DNA of 24,229 nt, taken from positions 1-24,229 of IMG/VR virus record IMGVR_UViG_3300026202_000003. The stretch is one strand, 5' to 3'. Position 1 is the first letter of the stretch, and every line of letters starts with the position of its first letter. The notes under the pieces were generated by a model. That model was not told the DNA's origin. It saw only the letters and a list, made by a program, of their open reading frames with translations, and made no database searches. This stretch comes from a virus. The translations under genes and the position numbers were made by a program. Shown piece by piece: positions 13,607 to 20,253 of the stretch.

Positions 13607-13868
13607 TAAACTTTATAATTTATATATAGCAGCCAAAAGGCTTTACAATAGTTTAAAGCCCACAGAAATATGGGATATTAAAAACAATATTGAGGTACAA
13701 CCAGGGGTTTGGAGACTTGAATCATACGAAAAAAAGGTATTTTATGACTTCACTTCAGACCAGTATATTAAAAGCATTGGGCAGCACCGGGAGACGGGCA
13801 ATATCTTTGCTTCTACTGATCTAAGGTATCAAAATAACCCTTTATTTATAACGCTATATGAACCCTAA
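13599..13868 (+). CDS. Hypothetical protein (89 aa)
   Basis: ATG 13599 overlaps the preceding stop by 8 bp; an in-frame ATG at 13587 would add four residues. The N-terminal helix (KLYNLYIAAKRLYNSLK) is followed by a beta-rich region (GVWRLESYEKKVFYDFTS). No domain recognised. It precedes the adenine methylase by 18 bases, and a GAGAGAG site for that gene lies between them. Confidence 0.5.
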   Translation: MNSKLYNLYIAAKRLYNSLKPTEIWDIKNNIEVQPGVWRLESYEKKVFYDFTSDQYIKSIGQHRETGNIFASTDLRYQNNPLFITLYEP

Positions 13869-13886
13869 AAACACCACGAGAGAGAT

Positions 13887-14318
13887 ATGCCAGAAATAGA
13901 AAACACTGATCCAGAATTTTGGAAAGTATTAAATGCCCATTTCGGGTTTAAGTATGATTTAGCCTGCAGCGCTTCAAACTGTCTTTGCCCTAATGGGATA
14001 ACTAAAGTTGAAAACTCATTACACCAACCCTGGAATGAGCTACCAAATTGGAAATTCCTAAACCCACCACCAGAAAACATGGGTTTATGGGTAGATAAGT
14101 GTTATGAAGAATCAAAACTAGGGGCTAAAATCGTAATGCTAACACAAGCGGAGACCGGTTCTACTTGGTTTAAGAATTTTATCTGGGGAAAGGCTAGGAT
14201 TAGGTTTTTATCCGGCAATATGGAAAACCAACCCTCAAATAATTTGATGATTTCAATGTTTGAGCCTAGAATCTTTATGAACCCTGATGTTTGGGAATGG
14301 AGAAAAGGATGGGAGTAA
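13887..14318 (+). CDS. Phage N6-adenine DNA methyltransferase (Dam-like, 143 aa)
   Basis: The protein matches the short phage adenine methylase family (DNA_N6_MTase): YDLACSASN early on, the catalytic motif NPPP at residues 59-62 (in place of D/N-PPY/F), then W-V-D-K-C, GAKIVMLTQAETGSTWF and an R-x-R-F-L-S-G segment. It transfers a methyl group from SAM to adenine N6, probably protecting phage DNA from restriction. Proline in place of Tyr/Phe at the last motif position is unusual and could affect activity. The length is typical. It overlaps NinG at its 3' end. Confidence 0.8.
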   Translation: MPEIENTDPEFWKVLNAHFGFKYDLACSASNCLCPNGITKVENSLHQPWNELPNWKFLNPPPENMGLWVDKCYEESKLGAKIVMLTQAETGSTWFKNFIWGKARIRFLSGNMENQPSNNLMISMFEPRIFMNPDVWEWRKGWE

Positions 14319-14710
14319 ATCGCAGCTTATGCCAAAAGCTAGATAAGGTGTTTTCGCTTTATGTGAGGCTATCTAATACCGATGATTCAGGGGTGGGAAT
14401 TTGCGTAACCTGCAGCCGTATAAAAACCATTCGTGATTTAGACGCAGGCCATTTTATTAGCCGTAGATATTACCCCACTAGATGGGACTTAAAGAACGTA
14501 GGGGTACAATGCCGGTCTTGTAATAGGTTTGAGCAGGGGCGACAGTTTGAGTACTCTACTTATATCAATAAGAAATACGGGCAAGGTGAAGCGGATAAAT
14601 TGGAATTTAAGGCTAAATCAGGCAAGGCTCCTCATAATTTTGAAATAGAAGAAATGATCAAATATTACAAAGAACAGGTCAAGAAACTGAAACTGGAGAA
14701 ATGCCTCTAA
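14297..14710 (+). CDS. ninG: NinG-like recombination nuclease (137 aa)
   Basis: The core CVTCSRIKTIRDLDAGHFIS, then RRYYPTRWDL, NVGVQC, R-S-C and NRFEQG, is the diagnostic Cys/His cluster of lambda NinG (Rap), a structure-specific nuclease acting on recombination intermediates. The C-terminus is a charged helix (YYKEQVKKLKLEK). The length is somewhat shorter than lambda NinG (about 200 residues), with the N-terminal part reduced. Start is uncertain: TTG 14291, ATG 14297 and ATG 14309 are in frame and all overlap the methylase gene. It is the last gene before promoter P3. Confidence 0.8.
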   Translation: MEKRMGVNRSLCQKLDKVFSLYVRLSNTDDSGVGICVTCSRIKTIRDLDAGHFISRRYYPTRWDLKNVGVQCRSCNRFEQGRQFEYSTYINKKYGQGEADKLEFKAKSGKAPHNFEIEEMIKYYKEQVKKLKLEKCL

Positions 14711-14764
14711 ATCTTTTTTTATTATTATGTGGTAATTAAATATAACTATATGTATAATATGAAT
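14710..14764 (+). promoter_or_regulatory. Promoter P3 with shared 26-bp upstream block
   Basis: The block 14710-14735 is identical to those at 4602 and 8741. The spacer sequence differs but keeps 17 bp between TGGTAA (14730-14735) and TATAAT (14753-14758), followed by 6 bases and ATG 14765. No Shine-Dalgarno site lies between promoter and gene. Confidence 0.8.
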
Positions 14765-15826
14765 ATGAATTATAATTGGAAATTATCAGACGGATACCCA
14801 GAAAAGAATGGGTATAGAGTATTCAGCTGCTTTTCTTGTGGTGGTGGTTCTACAATGGGCTACAAATTAGCCGGGTTTGAGGTAATCGGGAATAATGAGA
14901 TTGATCCAAAAATGAACGAGTGCTATGTGAAAAACCATAACCCCAAATATTCATTCTTAGAGCCTATACAGGACTTTAAGAACAGGGGTGACTTACCAAA
15001 AGAATTGTTTGAACTTGATATTTTGGATGGTTCTCCGCCTTGTAGTAGCTTCTCAATGGCAGGGAATAGAGAAAAGGATTGGGGAAAAGAAAAGAAGTTT
15101 AGAGAAGGGCAATCTGAGCAGATTTTAGACACTCTATTTTTTGACTTTATTGATTTAGCTAAGAAATTACAACCAAAAGTGGTTATTGCTGAAAACGTAA
15201 AAGGGCTGCTCATGGGGGATGCTGTAAACTATGTGAGAAAAATTAACGAAGAATTTGAAAAAGCAGGGTATTATATACAACACCATTTGCTTGATGCTTC
15301 TAAAATGGGCGTTCCACAGAAAAGAGAAAGAGTGTTTTTTATAGCACTTAGAAAGGATTTAGCAGAACCTTTCTTATACCAGAAAACAATGTTTGATATG
15401 GAACCAGAGCTAAAATTAGAATTTAATGAACCCAAAATCCTATTTGGTGAGTTTAAAGATGAGAATGGGCGTATTATGTCTAAGTTCCAAACTGAAATTT
15501 GGGAAAACAGAGAAGAAGGTGATCCAGATTTTTCTTGCACTAATACTCGATTTAGAAATAAGCCAAATACTGGTTTTGGGCAAAATTATCTTTATACAAA
15601 TAAGGTTTGCGGAACTATTACGTCGCATGAAGATTGTTATGTTCTTTTTGATTCTCCTAGATATACAAGCAAAAACGAGGTTTGTAAAATTGGGAGCTAC
15701 CCTTTAGACTATGATTTTAGAGACAAAAAACCTCATTATATGATAGGGATGAGTGTACCCCCACTAATGACAGCAAAGATAGCAGAACAAATCAAAACCC
15801 AATGGTTAGATAAACTTGTACTATAA
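14765..15826 (+). CDS. C5-cytosine DNA methyltransferase (353 aa)
   Basis: All main C5-methylase motifs are present in order: motif I FSCFSCGGGSTMG (residues 20-32), motif IV GSPPCSSFS with catalytic Cys93, motif VI ENV (143-145), motif VIII QKRER (185-189), and motif X SVPPLMTAKIAEQI near the end. The recognition domain lies at about 200-310. It methylates cytosine in phage DNA using SAM. I choose ATG 14765 because it sits exactly at the predicted start of the P3 transcript; the upstream in-frame ATG 14729 is inside the promoter. The mRNA would be leaderless. Confidence 0.9.
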   Translation: MNYNWKLSDGYPEKNGYRVFSCFSCGGGSTMGYKLAGFEVIGNNEIDPKMNECYVKNHNPKYSFLEPIQDFKNRGDLPKELFELDILDGSPPCSSFSMAGNREKDWGKEKKFREGQSEQILDTLFFDFIDLAKKLQPKVVIAENVKGLLMGDAVNYVRKINEEFEKAGYYIQHHLLDASKMGVPQKRERVFFIALRKDLAEPFLYQKTMFDMEPELKLEFNEPKILFGEFKDENGRIMSKFQTEIWENREEGDPDFSCTNTRFRNKPNTGFGQNYLYTNKVCGTITSHEDCYVLFDSPRYTSKNEVCKIGSYPLDYDFRDKKPHYMIGMSVPPLMTAKIAEQIKTQWLDKLVL

Positions 15827-15847
15827 ATTAAATTAAATACCTATATT
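15819..15847 (+). promoter_or_regulatory. Candidate leaderless promoter P4
   Basis: TACTAT (15819-15824), 17 bp (AAATTAAATTAAATACC), TATATT (15842-15847), then 6 bases and ATG 15854: the same geometry as P1-P3 but without the 26-bp block. The -35 match is weak. Confidence 0.5.
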
Positions 15848-15853
15848 ATTACT

Positions 15854-16084
15854 ATGGAAAAACGAATTAAAGGCAAACGATTTAACACTGATAGCGCCAA
15901 TAAACTGGCCTCAGTCACTAGAGGGTCTGGTGCTTCTAGGTTCATAGAAAACCTTTATATCTCACCACGAGGGGACTATTTCTTACACGGTAAAGGCGGG
16001 CCTCTAACCCGTTGGAACGGTGAGGGAATAGTCTCCATTAGTATTGAAACAGCAAAACACTGGATGGAGAAATATGAGAAATAG
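15854..16084 (+). CDS. Hypothetical phage protein (76 aa)
   Basis: The sequence pattern K-G-K-R-F-N-T-D-x-A, then R-F-x-E-N-L-Y-I-S-P-R-G-D-Y-F-L-H-G-x-GGP, ending I-S-I-E-T-A-K-H-W-M-E-K, resembles a small beta domain common in phage accessory genes, with no known function. No ribosome-binding site precedes the ATG, which fits leaderless initiation from P4. Its end overlaps the next membrane protein start by 11 bp. Confidence 0.6.
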   Translation: MEKRIKGKRFNTDSANKLASVTRGSGASRFIENLYISPRGDYFLHGKGGPLTRWNGEGIVSISIETAKHWMEKYEK

Positions 16085-16214
16085 CATTACTAGAACTTTA
16101 CTAGGGGTGTTTTGTTACGCCTTGGTGATTTTACTTTCTTTAAAATGGTATGATTGGAAGCTTCTTTTGTTGATGTTTCTGTTTGCCCTTGCTAATAATT
16201 TGGAGAGAACATGA
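16074..16214 (+). CDS. Two-helix small membrane protein (46 aa)
   Basis: The frame starts inside the end of the previous gene and ends in an ATGA overlap with the next. Two hydrophobic stretches (TLLGVFCYALVILLSL and LLLLMFLFALA) flank a short polar turn (KWYDWK), predicting a hairpin with both ends on the same side. Size and topology would permit a small holin, but it is far from the lysin gene, so this is only a possibility. Confidence 0.5.
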   Translation: MRNSITRTLLGVFCYALVILLSLKWYDWKLLLLMFLFALANNLERT

Positions 16215-16414
16215 CAAATAAACCAGGCAGACCACCACTACACGAAAGCGGAACCGCTTTTGTAGGTACTTCACAGCCCAAATATTTAGCAGATAATATG
16301 CTTGAAATCGCCAGAATTGAATCATCTGATGAATCTAAGACCTGGCGATTGGCGGCAACACGATTTGTAGAAAACTGGAAGAAAGAGAACCCTGGTGTTT
16401 TGGAAGCCAGATAG
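16211..16414 (+). CDS. Small hypothetical protein with GRPPL start (67 aa)
   Basis: The ATG overlaps the previous stop, with GGAGAG (16202-16207) as ribosome-binding site. The N-terminus (MTNKPGRPPLHESG) contains a G-R-P-P element seen at the start of some terminase-associated and DNA-binding phage proteins. The remainder is helical (ADNMLEIARIESSDESKTWR). Its stop codon lies in the 5' arm of a long inverted repeat. Function unknown. Confidence 0.55.
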   Translation: MTNKPGRPPLHESGTAFVGTSQPKYLADNMLEIARIESSDESKTWRLAATRFVENWKKENPGVLEAR

Positions 16415-16475
16415 AGGGTGGTTTAACTATTGCTCAACAATCAAACTAATTCCTTGCTTGTTCCCTCTATCTGGC
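16406..16475 (+). repeat. 13-bp perfect inverted repeat spanning a gene end
   Basis: GCCAGATAGAGGG (16406-16418) and CCCTCTATCTGGC (16463-16475) are exact complements separated by 44 bases, which contain a small ATTG/CAAT hairpin. There is no T run on either strand after the stem, so a simple intrinsic terminator is unlikely. A processing site or mRNA-stability element is possible. It includes the stop codon of the preceding gene and lies 12 bases before the next AGGAG site. Confidence 0.8.
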
Positions 16476-16494
16476 CTAACCAAAAAGGAGTATT

Positions 16495-16683
16495 ATGCAG
16501 CCTAAATTAACAGCAAACGTATCTGATTTTAAGGCCGGAAGATCTGCCGTAAAACTCCACCTTTTGGCAAGGTTCAATAAACAAATATCTAATAGCTCTG
16601 AAAGATTATCTGATTACAGTTTCCGGTTCTATGTAAAAACAGGCGTTATGCACTTATCAGCTAAACTGAAGGGGAATGAATGA
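16495..16683 (+). CDS. Small basic hypothetical protein (62 aa)
   Basis: AAGGAG (16485-16490) precedes ATG 16495 by 4 bases. The product is basic and beta-rich at its end (YSFRFYVKTGVMHLSAKLK). Its stop overlaps the next start by 4 bp. No domain recognised. Confidence 0.55.
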   Translation: MQPKLTANVSDFKAGRSAVKLHLLARFNKQISNSSERLSDYSFRFYVKTGVMHLSAKLKGNE

Positions 16684-16895
16684 GTAAAGAAGTTGCCCCA
16701 GAAAGCCTAATCGATGAATTAAAGAGATTAAGACAGGAATACTTTTCAATGAAGGAAATGACTGGTAAAATGCAGGGAATTTTACCTTGGGTTAATCATA
16801 AATACCATTGCCCTTTATTTATAGATGAGAGTTCAAAGAAGGATTGCAACTGCGGATTGAGTGAGTATTTATCCACATCCCCCACAAGCAAATAA
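16680..16895 (+). CDS. Small Cys-containing protein (71 aa)
   Basis: An N-terminal helix (ESLIDELKRLRQEYFSMKEM) is followed by H-x-Y-H-C-P-L-F, then D-C-N-C-G-L-S-E-Y-L, likely a small zinc site. The C-x-C-G-L end resembles the end of the 10667 product. Overlap with the previous gene indicates coexpression. Function unknown. Confidence 0.55.
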   Translation: MSKEVAPESLIDELKRLRQEYFSMKEMTGKMQGILPWVNHKYHCPLFIDESSKKDCNCGLSEYLSTSPTSK

Positions 16896-16909
16896 CTTAC
16901 TTTTATTTA

Positions 16910-17233
16910 ATGGAAGAAAATGATGATTTAAACCGTAACCATTCACCACTGGCGAGAATAGAAAAAACACAAGGAACCCTTAACAAAGAAATTACAACCT
17001 TAGTTGCTTGGAGAATAGAGCATGAAACAAATGCTAAACGAGATAGAGAAGATTTAGAAGGGGTCAAAGTTCACCTGTACGGTAAAGATGGCAATGGTGG
17101 TATCTTTGGCAATGGCGGCTTAGATGATAAAGTCAAAGCTATGGAAACCACGAGTAAAAATTTATGGAAATATATACTAGGAACAGGGGTTTTGGTCGGA
17201 ATACTATCAAATTTGGACAAAATAATAAGATGA
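16910..17233 (+). CDS. Coiled-coil protein with C-terminal membrane segment (107 aa)
   Basis: Residues about 10-55 are helical and charged (LARIEKTQGTLNKEITTLVA, W-R-I-E-H-E). A Gly-rich loop follows (YGKDGNGGIFGNGGLDDK). Residues 86-107 form one transmembrane helix (LWKYILGTGVLVGILSNL). This plan resembles XhlA-like or small phage membrane anchors. No Shine-Dalgarno site is present; a TACTTT box lies 6 bases before the ATG. It overlaps the receiver-domain gene by 4 bp, so the two may act together, for instance as membrane anchor and partner, which is speculative. Confidence 0.55.
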   Translation: MEENDDLNRNHSPLARIEKTQGTLNKEITTLVAWRIEHETNAKRDREDLEGVKVHLYGKDGNGGIFGNGGLDDKVKAMETTSKNLWKYILGTGVLVGILSNLDKIIR

Positions 17234-17607
17234 AAATAGCTGTAATTGATGATGAAAAAGATGATAGGTTTTTTCTTAGTCGAATATTGCTAAAATATAA
17301 TGTTGAAGTACAGACTTACACCTCGAGCATTGATTTTGGGGCCCATGCCAATGCAGATGACTTTGATTTTGTTTGGATAGACTTTACTATAAATCACGGG
17401 GCAGGGGCTAAAAACATCCTTAGAGCCCTAACAGTTAAATCAAAAACAAGAGTTGTATTTATATCGCATGGCGACAAACACTTCACGAAAGAATTCAGAG
17501 AAAACCCTATTGTATGGGGTCTACTCCTAAAAGGGGATACTGATTCGATTCATGAACACATAAAAAATAGGCTATACGAAAGGGCACACCCTGAAATTTA
17601 TCAATAA
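17230..17607 (+). CDS. Stand-alone CheY-like receiver domain protein (125 aa)
   Basis: ATG 17230 overlaps the upstream stop; a frame from 17164 would lie inside that gene. All receiver-domain landmarks are present at normal spacing: acidic pair Asp7-Asp8 (KIAVIDDE), phospho-acceptor Asp51 (FVWIDFT), Ser79 in place of Thr/Ser (VVFIS), and Lys101 (GLLLKGD). No output domain follows, so it is a single-domain receiver of about normal length. Such proteins accept phosphate from host histidine kinases and act by protein contact. No kinase is encoded here. Interference with host signalling is inferred. Confidence 0.75.
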   Translation: MKIAVIDDEKDDRFFLSRILLKYNVEVQTYTSSIDFGAHANADDFDFVWIDFTINHGAGAKNILRALTVKSKTRVVFISHGDKHFTKEFRENPIVWGLLLKGDTDSIHEHIKNRLYERAHPEIYQ

Positions 17608-17663
17608 ATCGCTTTTATGATACCCAACAGATACTTATATTTAAACTTCACCACGGGTAAAAT

Positions 17664-18971
17664 ATGTTAAAATGGTCAAATGAAGACCGACTCATTTCTG
17701 AAATAAGGGAATGGTCGAAAAACCCTAGAATCATTGGGGGCAAGAAATTTGAGGATCTAATAACCTCAATGGATCGCTTCGGGTACGTTGACCAAATTGT
17801 TATAAATACTGACGGTGAGTTAATCGGTGGCCACGCTAGGTTACAGAAACTAAAACAAGATGGTGAAACATCCGTTTCTGTAAGAACCCCAGATAGAAAA
17901 CTAAATGAAGCCGAATTCAATGAACTTGCAATTAGACTGAATAAGAATATTGCAGGGGAATGGGATTTTGATGCCTTATTGAAGGATTTCGATTCTGGGG
18001 ATCTAACCGATTGGGGGTTTGATGAATTAGATTTTTCTGATATTTCCACAGATATTTCGCCAACCATCAATGAAGAAGAAATAAATGAAAAACTGACAGA
18101 AGTGTTTATAATACCTCCCTTTTCAATATTAGATACTAGGCAAGGTTACTGGTTAGAAAGAAAACAGATGTGGAAAAGTTTAATAAATGATAATGGAGAA
18201 AGCAGAGAATCAACATTGTATAAATCAAAAGGAGATCCGGTAAGCGAAAAAATAAGAAATACAGGTACAGTTTCTATTTTAGATCCTGTATTGGCTGAAA
18301 TATCATTAAAATGGTTCAATATTAATGGTGGAAAAGCATTTGATTGTTTTGCCGGTGATTCTGTCTTTGGTTTCGTTTCTTCTTATTTGGGCCACAATTT
18401 TACAGGAATCGAGCTAAGAAAAGAACAGGTCGATTTGAATCAAAAAAGGATTGATCAAACAAAGACAAAAAGCCGGTATATTTGTGATGATGGCCAAAAT
18501 GTAGGCAAACACATAAAACCCGAAACCCAAGATTTACTGTTTTCATGCCCCCCTTATTTTAATCTTGAGGTTTATTCTGATTTACCTGATGATGCAAGCA
18601 ACCAGGGTAGTTATGGAGATTTTATGTTAATAATTGAAAACGCCTTCTCTGATGCTATTAAATGCTTAAAAAACGATAGATTTGCCATTATTGTGTGTGG
18701 TGATATTAGAACGAAAAAGGGTGATTATCATAGGTTTCCAGATCACCTAAAGGATTTGTTCATAAAAAATGGTATGGTTTTGTATAATGAATTGATATTA
18801 GTTGAACCGATAAGCACTAGTAGGCTAAGAGCAAGGCCTAATATGAGAACCAGAAAAGTGGTGAAAACCCACCAAAATGTATTAGTGTTTTATAAGGGCG
18901 ATATGAAGAAAATAAAAGAAAATTTTCCTGAAATAGAGGTTGTAATTGAAAGCGAAAATATGGAACCATAG
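17664..18971 (+). CDS. ParB-domain DNA methyltransferase (435 aa)
   Basis: Residues 1-75 are a ParB-like domain (NPR at 20-22, GELIGGHARLQKL at 51-63). A linker contains FSILDTRQGYWLERKQMW. Residues about 220-425 are a SAM-dependent amino-methylase with motif I FDCFAGDSVFG (226-236), motif IV CPPY (295-298, instead of D/S/N-PPY) and the conserved ending HQNVLVFYKGD. Such fusions are common in phages and prophages and methylate adenine N6 or cytosine N4, probably for protection. No partition partner (ParA) is present. The gene is separated from its upstream neighbour by 56 bases, in which I see no firm promoter. Confidence 0.85.
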   Translation: MLKWSNEDRLISEIREWSKNPRIIGGKKFEDLITSMDRFGYVDQIVINTDGELIGGHARLQKLKQDGETSVSVRTPDRKLNEAEFNELAIRLNKNIAGEWDFDALLKDFDSGDLTDWGFDELDFSDISTDISPTINEEEINEKLTEVFIIPPFSILDTRQGYWLERKQMWKSLINDNGESRESTLYKSKGDPVSEKIRNTGTVSILDPVLAEISLKWFNINGGKAFDCFAGDSVFGFVSSYLGHNFTGIELRKEQVDLNQKRIDQTKTKSRYICDDGQNVGKHIKPETQDLLFSCPPYFNLEVYSDLPDDASNQGSYGDFMLIIENAFSDAIKCLKNDRFAIIVCGDIRTKKGDYHRFPDHLKDLFIKNGMVLYNELILVEPISTSRLRARPNMRTRKVVKTHQNVLVFYKGDMKKIKENFPEIEVVIESENMEP

Positions 18972-19209
18972 TGAGTGGGCAGTAATAAACCCAGATAGCA
19001 ACCTAAAAGAAACATACACCGGGCTATTAAAGGCCAGTGGATTTAAAATATTAGGCTTTATTGAACACCATTTTGACCCACAGGGGTACACAGCACTTTG
19101 GCTATTAGGTGAAAGCCACTTTGCGATCCACACCTTTCCAGAGGAAAACAAATATTATATAGAGCTTACAAGCTGTAATGAGGATTATCTAAACAATTTC
19201 AAAAAATAA
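18946..19209 (+). CDS. speD: Short S-adenosylmethionine decarboxylase-like proenzyme (87 aa)
   Basis: The start is a TTG with AGAGG (18935-18939) 6 bases upstream, inside the end of the methylase gene; no ATG is available in frame. The sequence HHFDPQGYTALWLLGESHFA, then IHTFPE and YIELTSCN, is the SpeD core. Glu56-Ser57 is the expected self-cleavage site producing the pyruvoyl group; His62 (+5) and Cys77 (+20) keep the spacing of bacterial SpeD. Classical enzymes run about 40 residues further, so this is a short form. The family decarboxylates SAM for spermidine synthesis, but relatives use ornithine or arginine, so the substrate is open. Confidence 0.8.
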   Translation: MKAKIWNHSEWAVINPDSNLKETYTGLLKASGFKILGFIEHHFDPQGYTALWLLGESHFAIHTFPEENKYYIELTSCNEDYLNNFKK

Positions 19210-19420
19210 GCAATTCAAGGGATTTATAACATTTTGCAACACAATCATCAATATTATATCCTAACTGCTCATAAAAACGAGGGTTATTAATGCAATCAGA
19301 ACCCCTTAATATATCATCACGGTATAAACCCAGGTTAGGCCATTTTTTAACAATTGCAAGAGCTTTGGTTTTTTGCCCACTTTCATACAATTCTTTAGCT
19401 TGTTGTTTTTTTGATACCAT
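19199..19420 (-). CDS. Minus-strand small phage protein (73 aa)
   Basis: This is the only convincing minus-strand gene. The product MVSKKQQAKELYESGQKTKA, then LAIVKKWPNLGLYRDDILRG and NNPRFYEQLG, resembles short phage proteins with the pattern K-A-L-x-I-x-x-x-x-P-x-LG-x-x-x-x-x-I-x-R-G-x-x-x-x-x-NP-x-F-Y-x-QLG. Function is unknown. I choose ATG 19420 because it lies exactly 6 bases after a TATAAT box. The in-frame upstream ATG 19456 would lie within the promoter. The 3' end overlaps the SpeD-like gene by 11 bp, convergent, with no terminator between. Confidence 0.75.
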   Translation of the reverse strand: MVSKKQQAKELYESGQKTKALAIVKKWPNLGLYRDDILRGSDCINNPRFYEQLGYNIDDCVAKCYKSLELLIF

Positions 19421-19426
19421 ACCCTT

Positions 19427-19455
19427 ATTATACCATAAATTTAATTTAACTACCA
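19427..19455 (-). promoter_or_regulatory. Minus-strand leaderless promoter
   Basis: On the minus strand, TGGTAG (19455-19450), a 17-bp AT-rich spacer and TATAAT (19432-19427) are followed by AAGGGT and ATG 19420. Both the GTGGTA element and the 17/6 spacing match P1-P3. Confidence 0.7.
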
Positions 19456-19472
19456 CTGATTCATTAAAATAA

Positions 19473-19997
19473 ATGGCTGTTAAAAAGAAAAAAGCAAAGA
19501 AAAAACCAGTGGGCCGTCCACCTTTCGAGGCTACTGAAAAACACCACGAATCAGCTTACAAAGGAGCTAAAAAAGGACTTAACGAACAAGAGATTTCCAA
19601 GGTAATGGGGATCGGATATTCCACTTTTAAGGAAAATAAGCAACTATTTCTGGCCGATATTAAAAAAGGACGTGAAGCTTCACAAGATGAAAGATTAAAA
19701 ACAGTCGAAAACTCATTACTAAAGAATTGCGAAGGATACTTTGTTGAAGAAACAGTAATGGAGCGTAGAGGCACTTTAGACCGAAACAACCAATTTACAG
19801 GTGATACCAATGCAGTACAAAGGAAAACTAAGAAATATATCAAACCATCTGATATGGCCATATTCTTCTTTCTCGTTAATCGATCTAATGGTAAATGGGA
19901 GTCTATCAATAGAAGGGATTGGTCAACCGAAAACGATTCTGGAGAAATATTAAATGCTATAAGGAAAATGAAACAAGATGCTCAAAGTAGAAAGTGA
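19473..19997 (+). CDS. terS: Terminase small subunit-like protein (174 aa)
   Basis: A Lys-rich start leads to K-P-V-G-R-P-P-F. A helix-turn-helix region follows (KGLNEQEISKVMGIGYSTFK, about residues 34-53), then a segment with GTLDRNNQFTGD. The characteristic IKPSDMAIFFFLVNRSNGKW (about 122-141) is typical of phage TerS-like proteins that precede TerL. It recognises phage DNA for packaging. The large subunit follows about 670 bp downstream, the gap being filled by a homing-endonuclease remnant and tiny genes. No Shine-Dalgarno site is visible. It is divergent from the minus-strand gene. Confidence 0.75.
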   Translation: MAVKKKKAKKKPVGRPPFEATEKHHESAYKGAKKGLNEQEISKVMGIGYSTFKENKQLFLADIKKGREASQDERLKTVENSLLKNCEGYFVEETVMERRGTLDRNNQFTGDTNAVQRKTKKYIKPSDMAIFFFLVNRSNGKWESINRRDWSTENDSGEILNAIRKMKQDAQSRK

Positions 19998-20244
19998 AAC
20001 CTGGAAAAAAATTCAAGGATTTGAAAGATATGAGGTTTCTACCCATGGAGAAATAAGATCGCTATGGTTCAAAAATGGCAAAACAGAATCAAAAAGGGAA
20101 ACACCAAAAAAATTAAGGTTAAGAGAATCACACAATGGGTATTTGAGAACTACCGTTTTTAATAATGGTAAGCCTAAATCTTTTAACGTTCATGTTGTCG
20201 TTTTAGAGGCTTTTGTTTCAAACAATGAAGAAAAACGCAATTAA
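19978..20244 (+). pseudogene. Truncated NUMOD4-type homing endonuclease
   Basis: The sequence ETWKKIQGFERYEVSTHGEI, then R-S-L, KKLRLRESHNGYLRTTV and FNVHVVVLEAFV, matches the NUMOD4 DNA-binding module and linker of free-standing HNH homing endonucleases. In those proteins the next segment is the V-N-H-I-D-G-N catalytic part. Here the frame ends at NNEEKRN and I see no HNH motif downstream in any frame, so the nuclease half is lost. It lies between the terminase genes, a common site for such mobile genes, and overlaps the end of terS by 20 bp. A retained DNA-binding role is possible. Confidence 0.65.
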
Positions 20245-20253
20245 GGGGGAATA

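Noticed and set aside
17608-17663. Promoter or terminator in the 56-base gap before the ParB-domain methylase
   Set aside because: AT-rich stretches exist, but no paired boxes at normal spacing and no stem followed by T residues were found.
17664-17900. ParB partition gene suggesting a plasmid-like prophage
   Set aside because: The ParB-like part is fused to a DNA methylase, a common phage architecture, and there is no ParA or centromere-like repeat set in the window.
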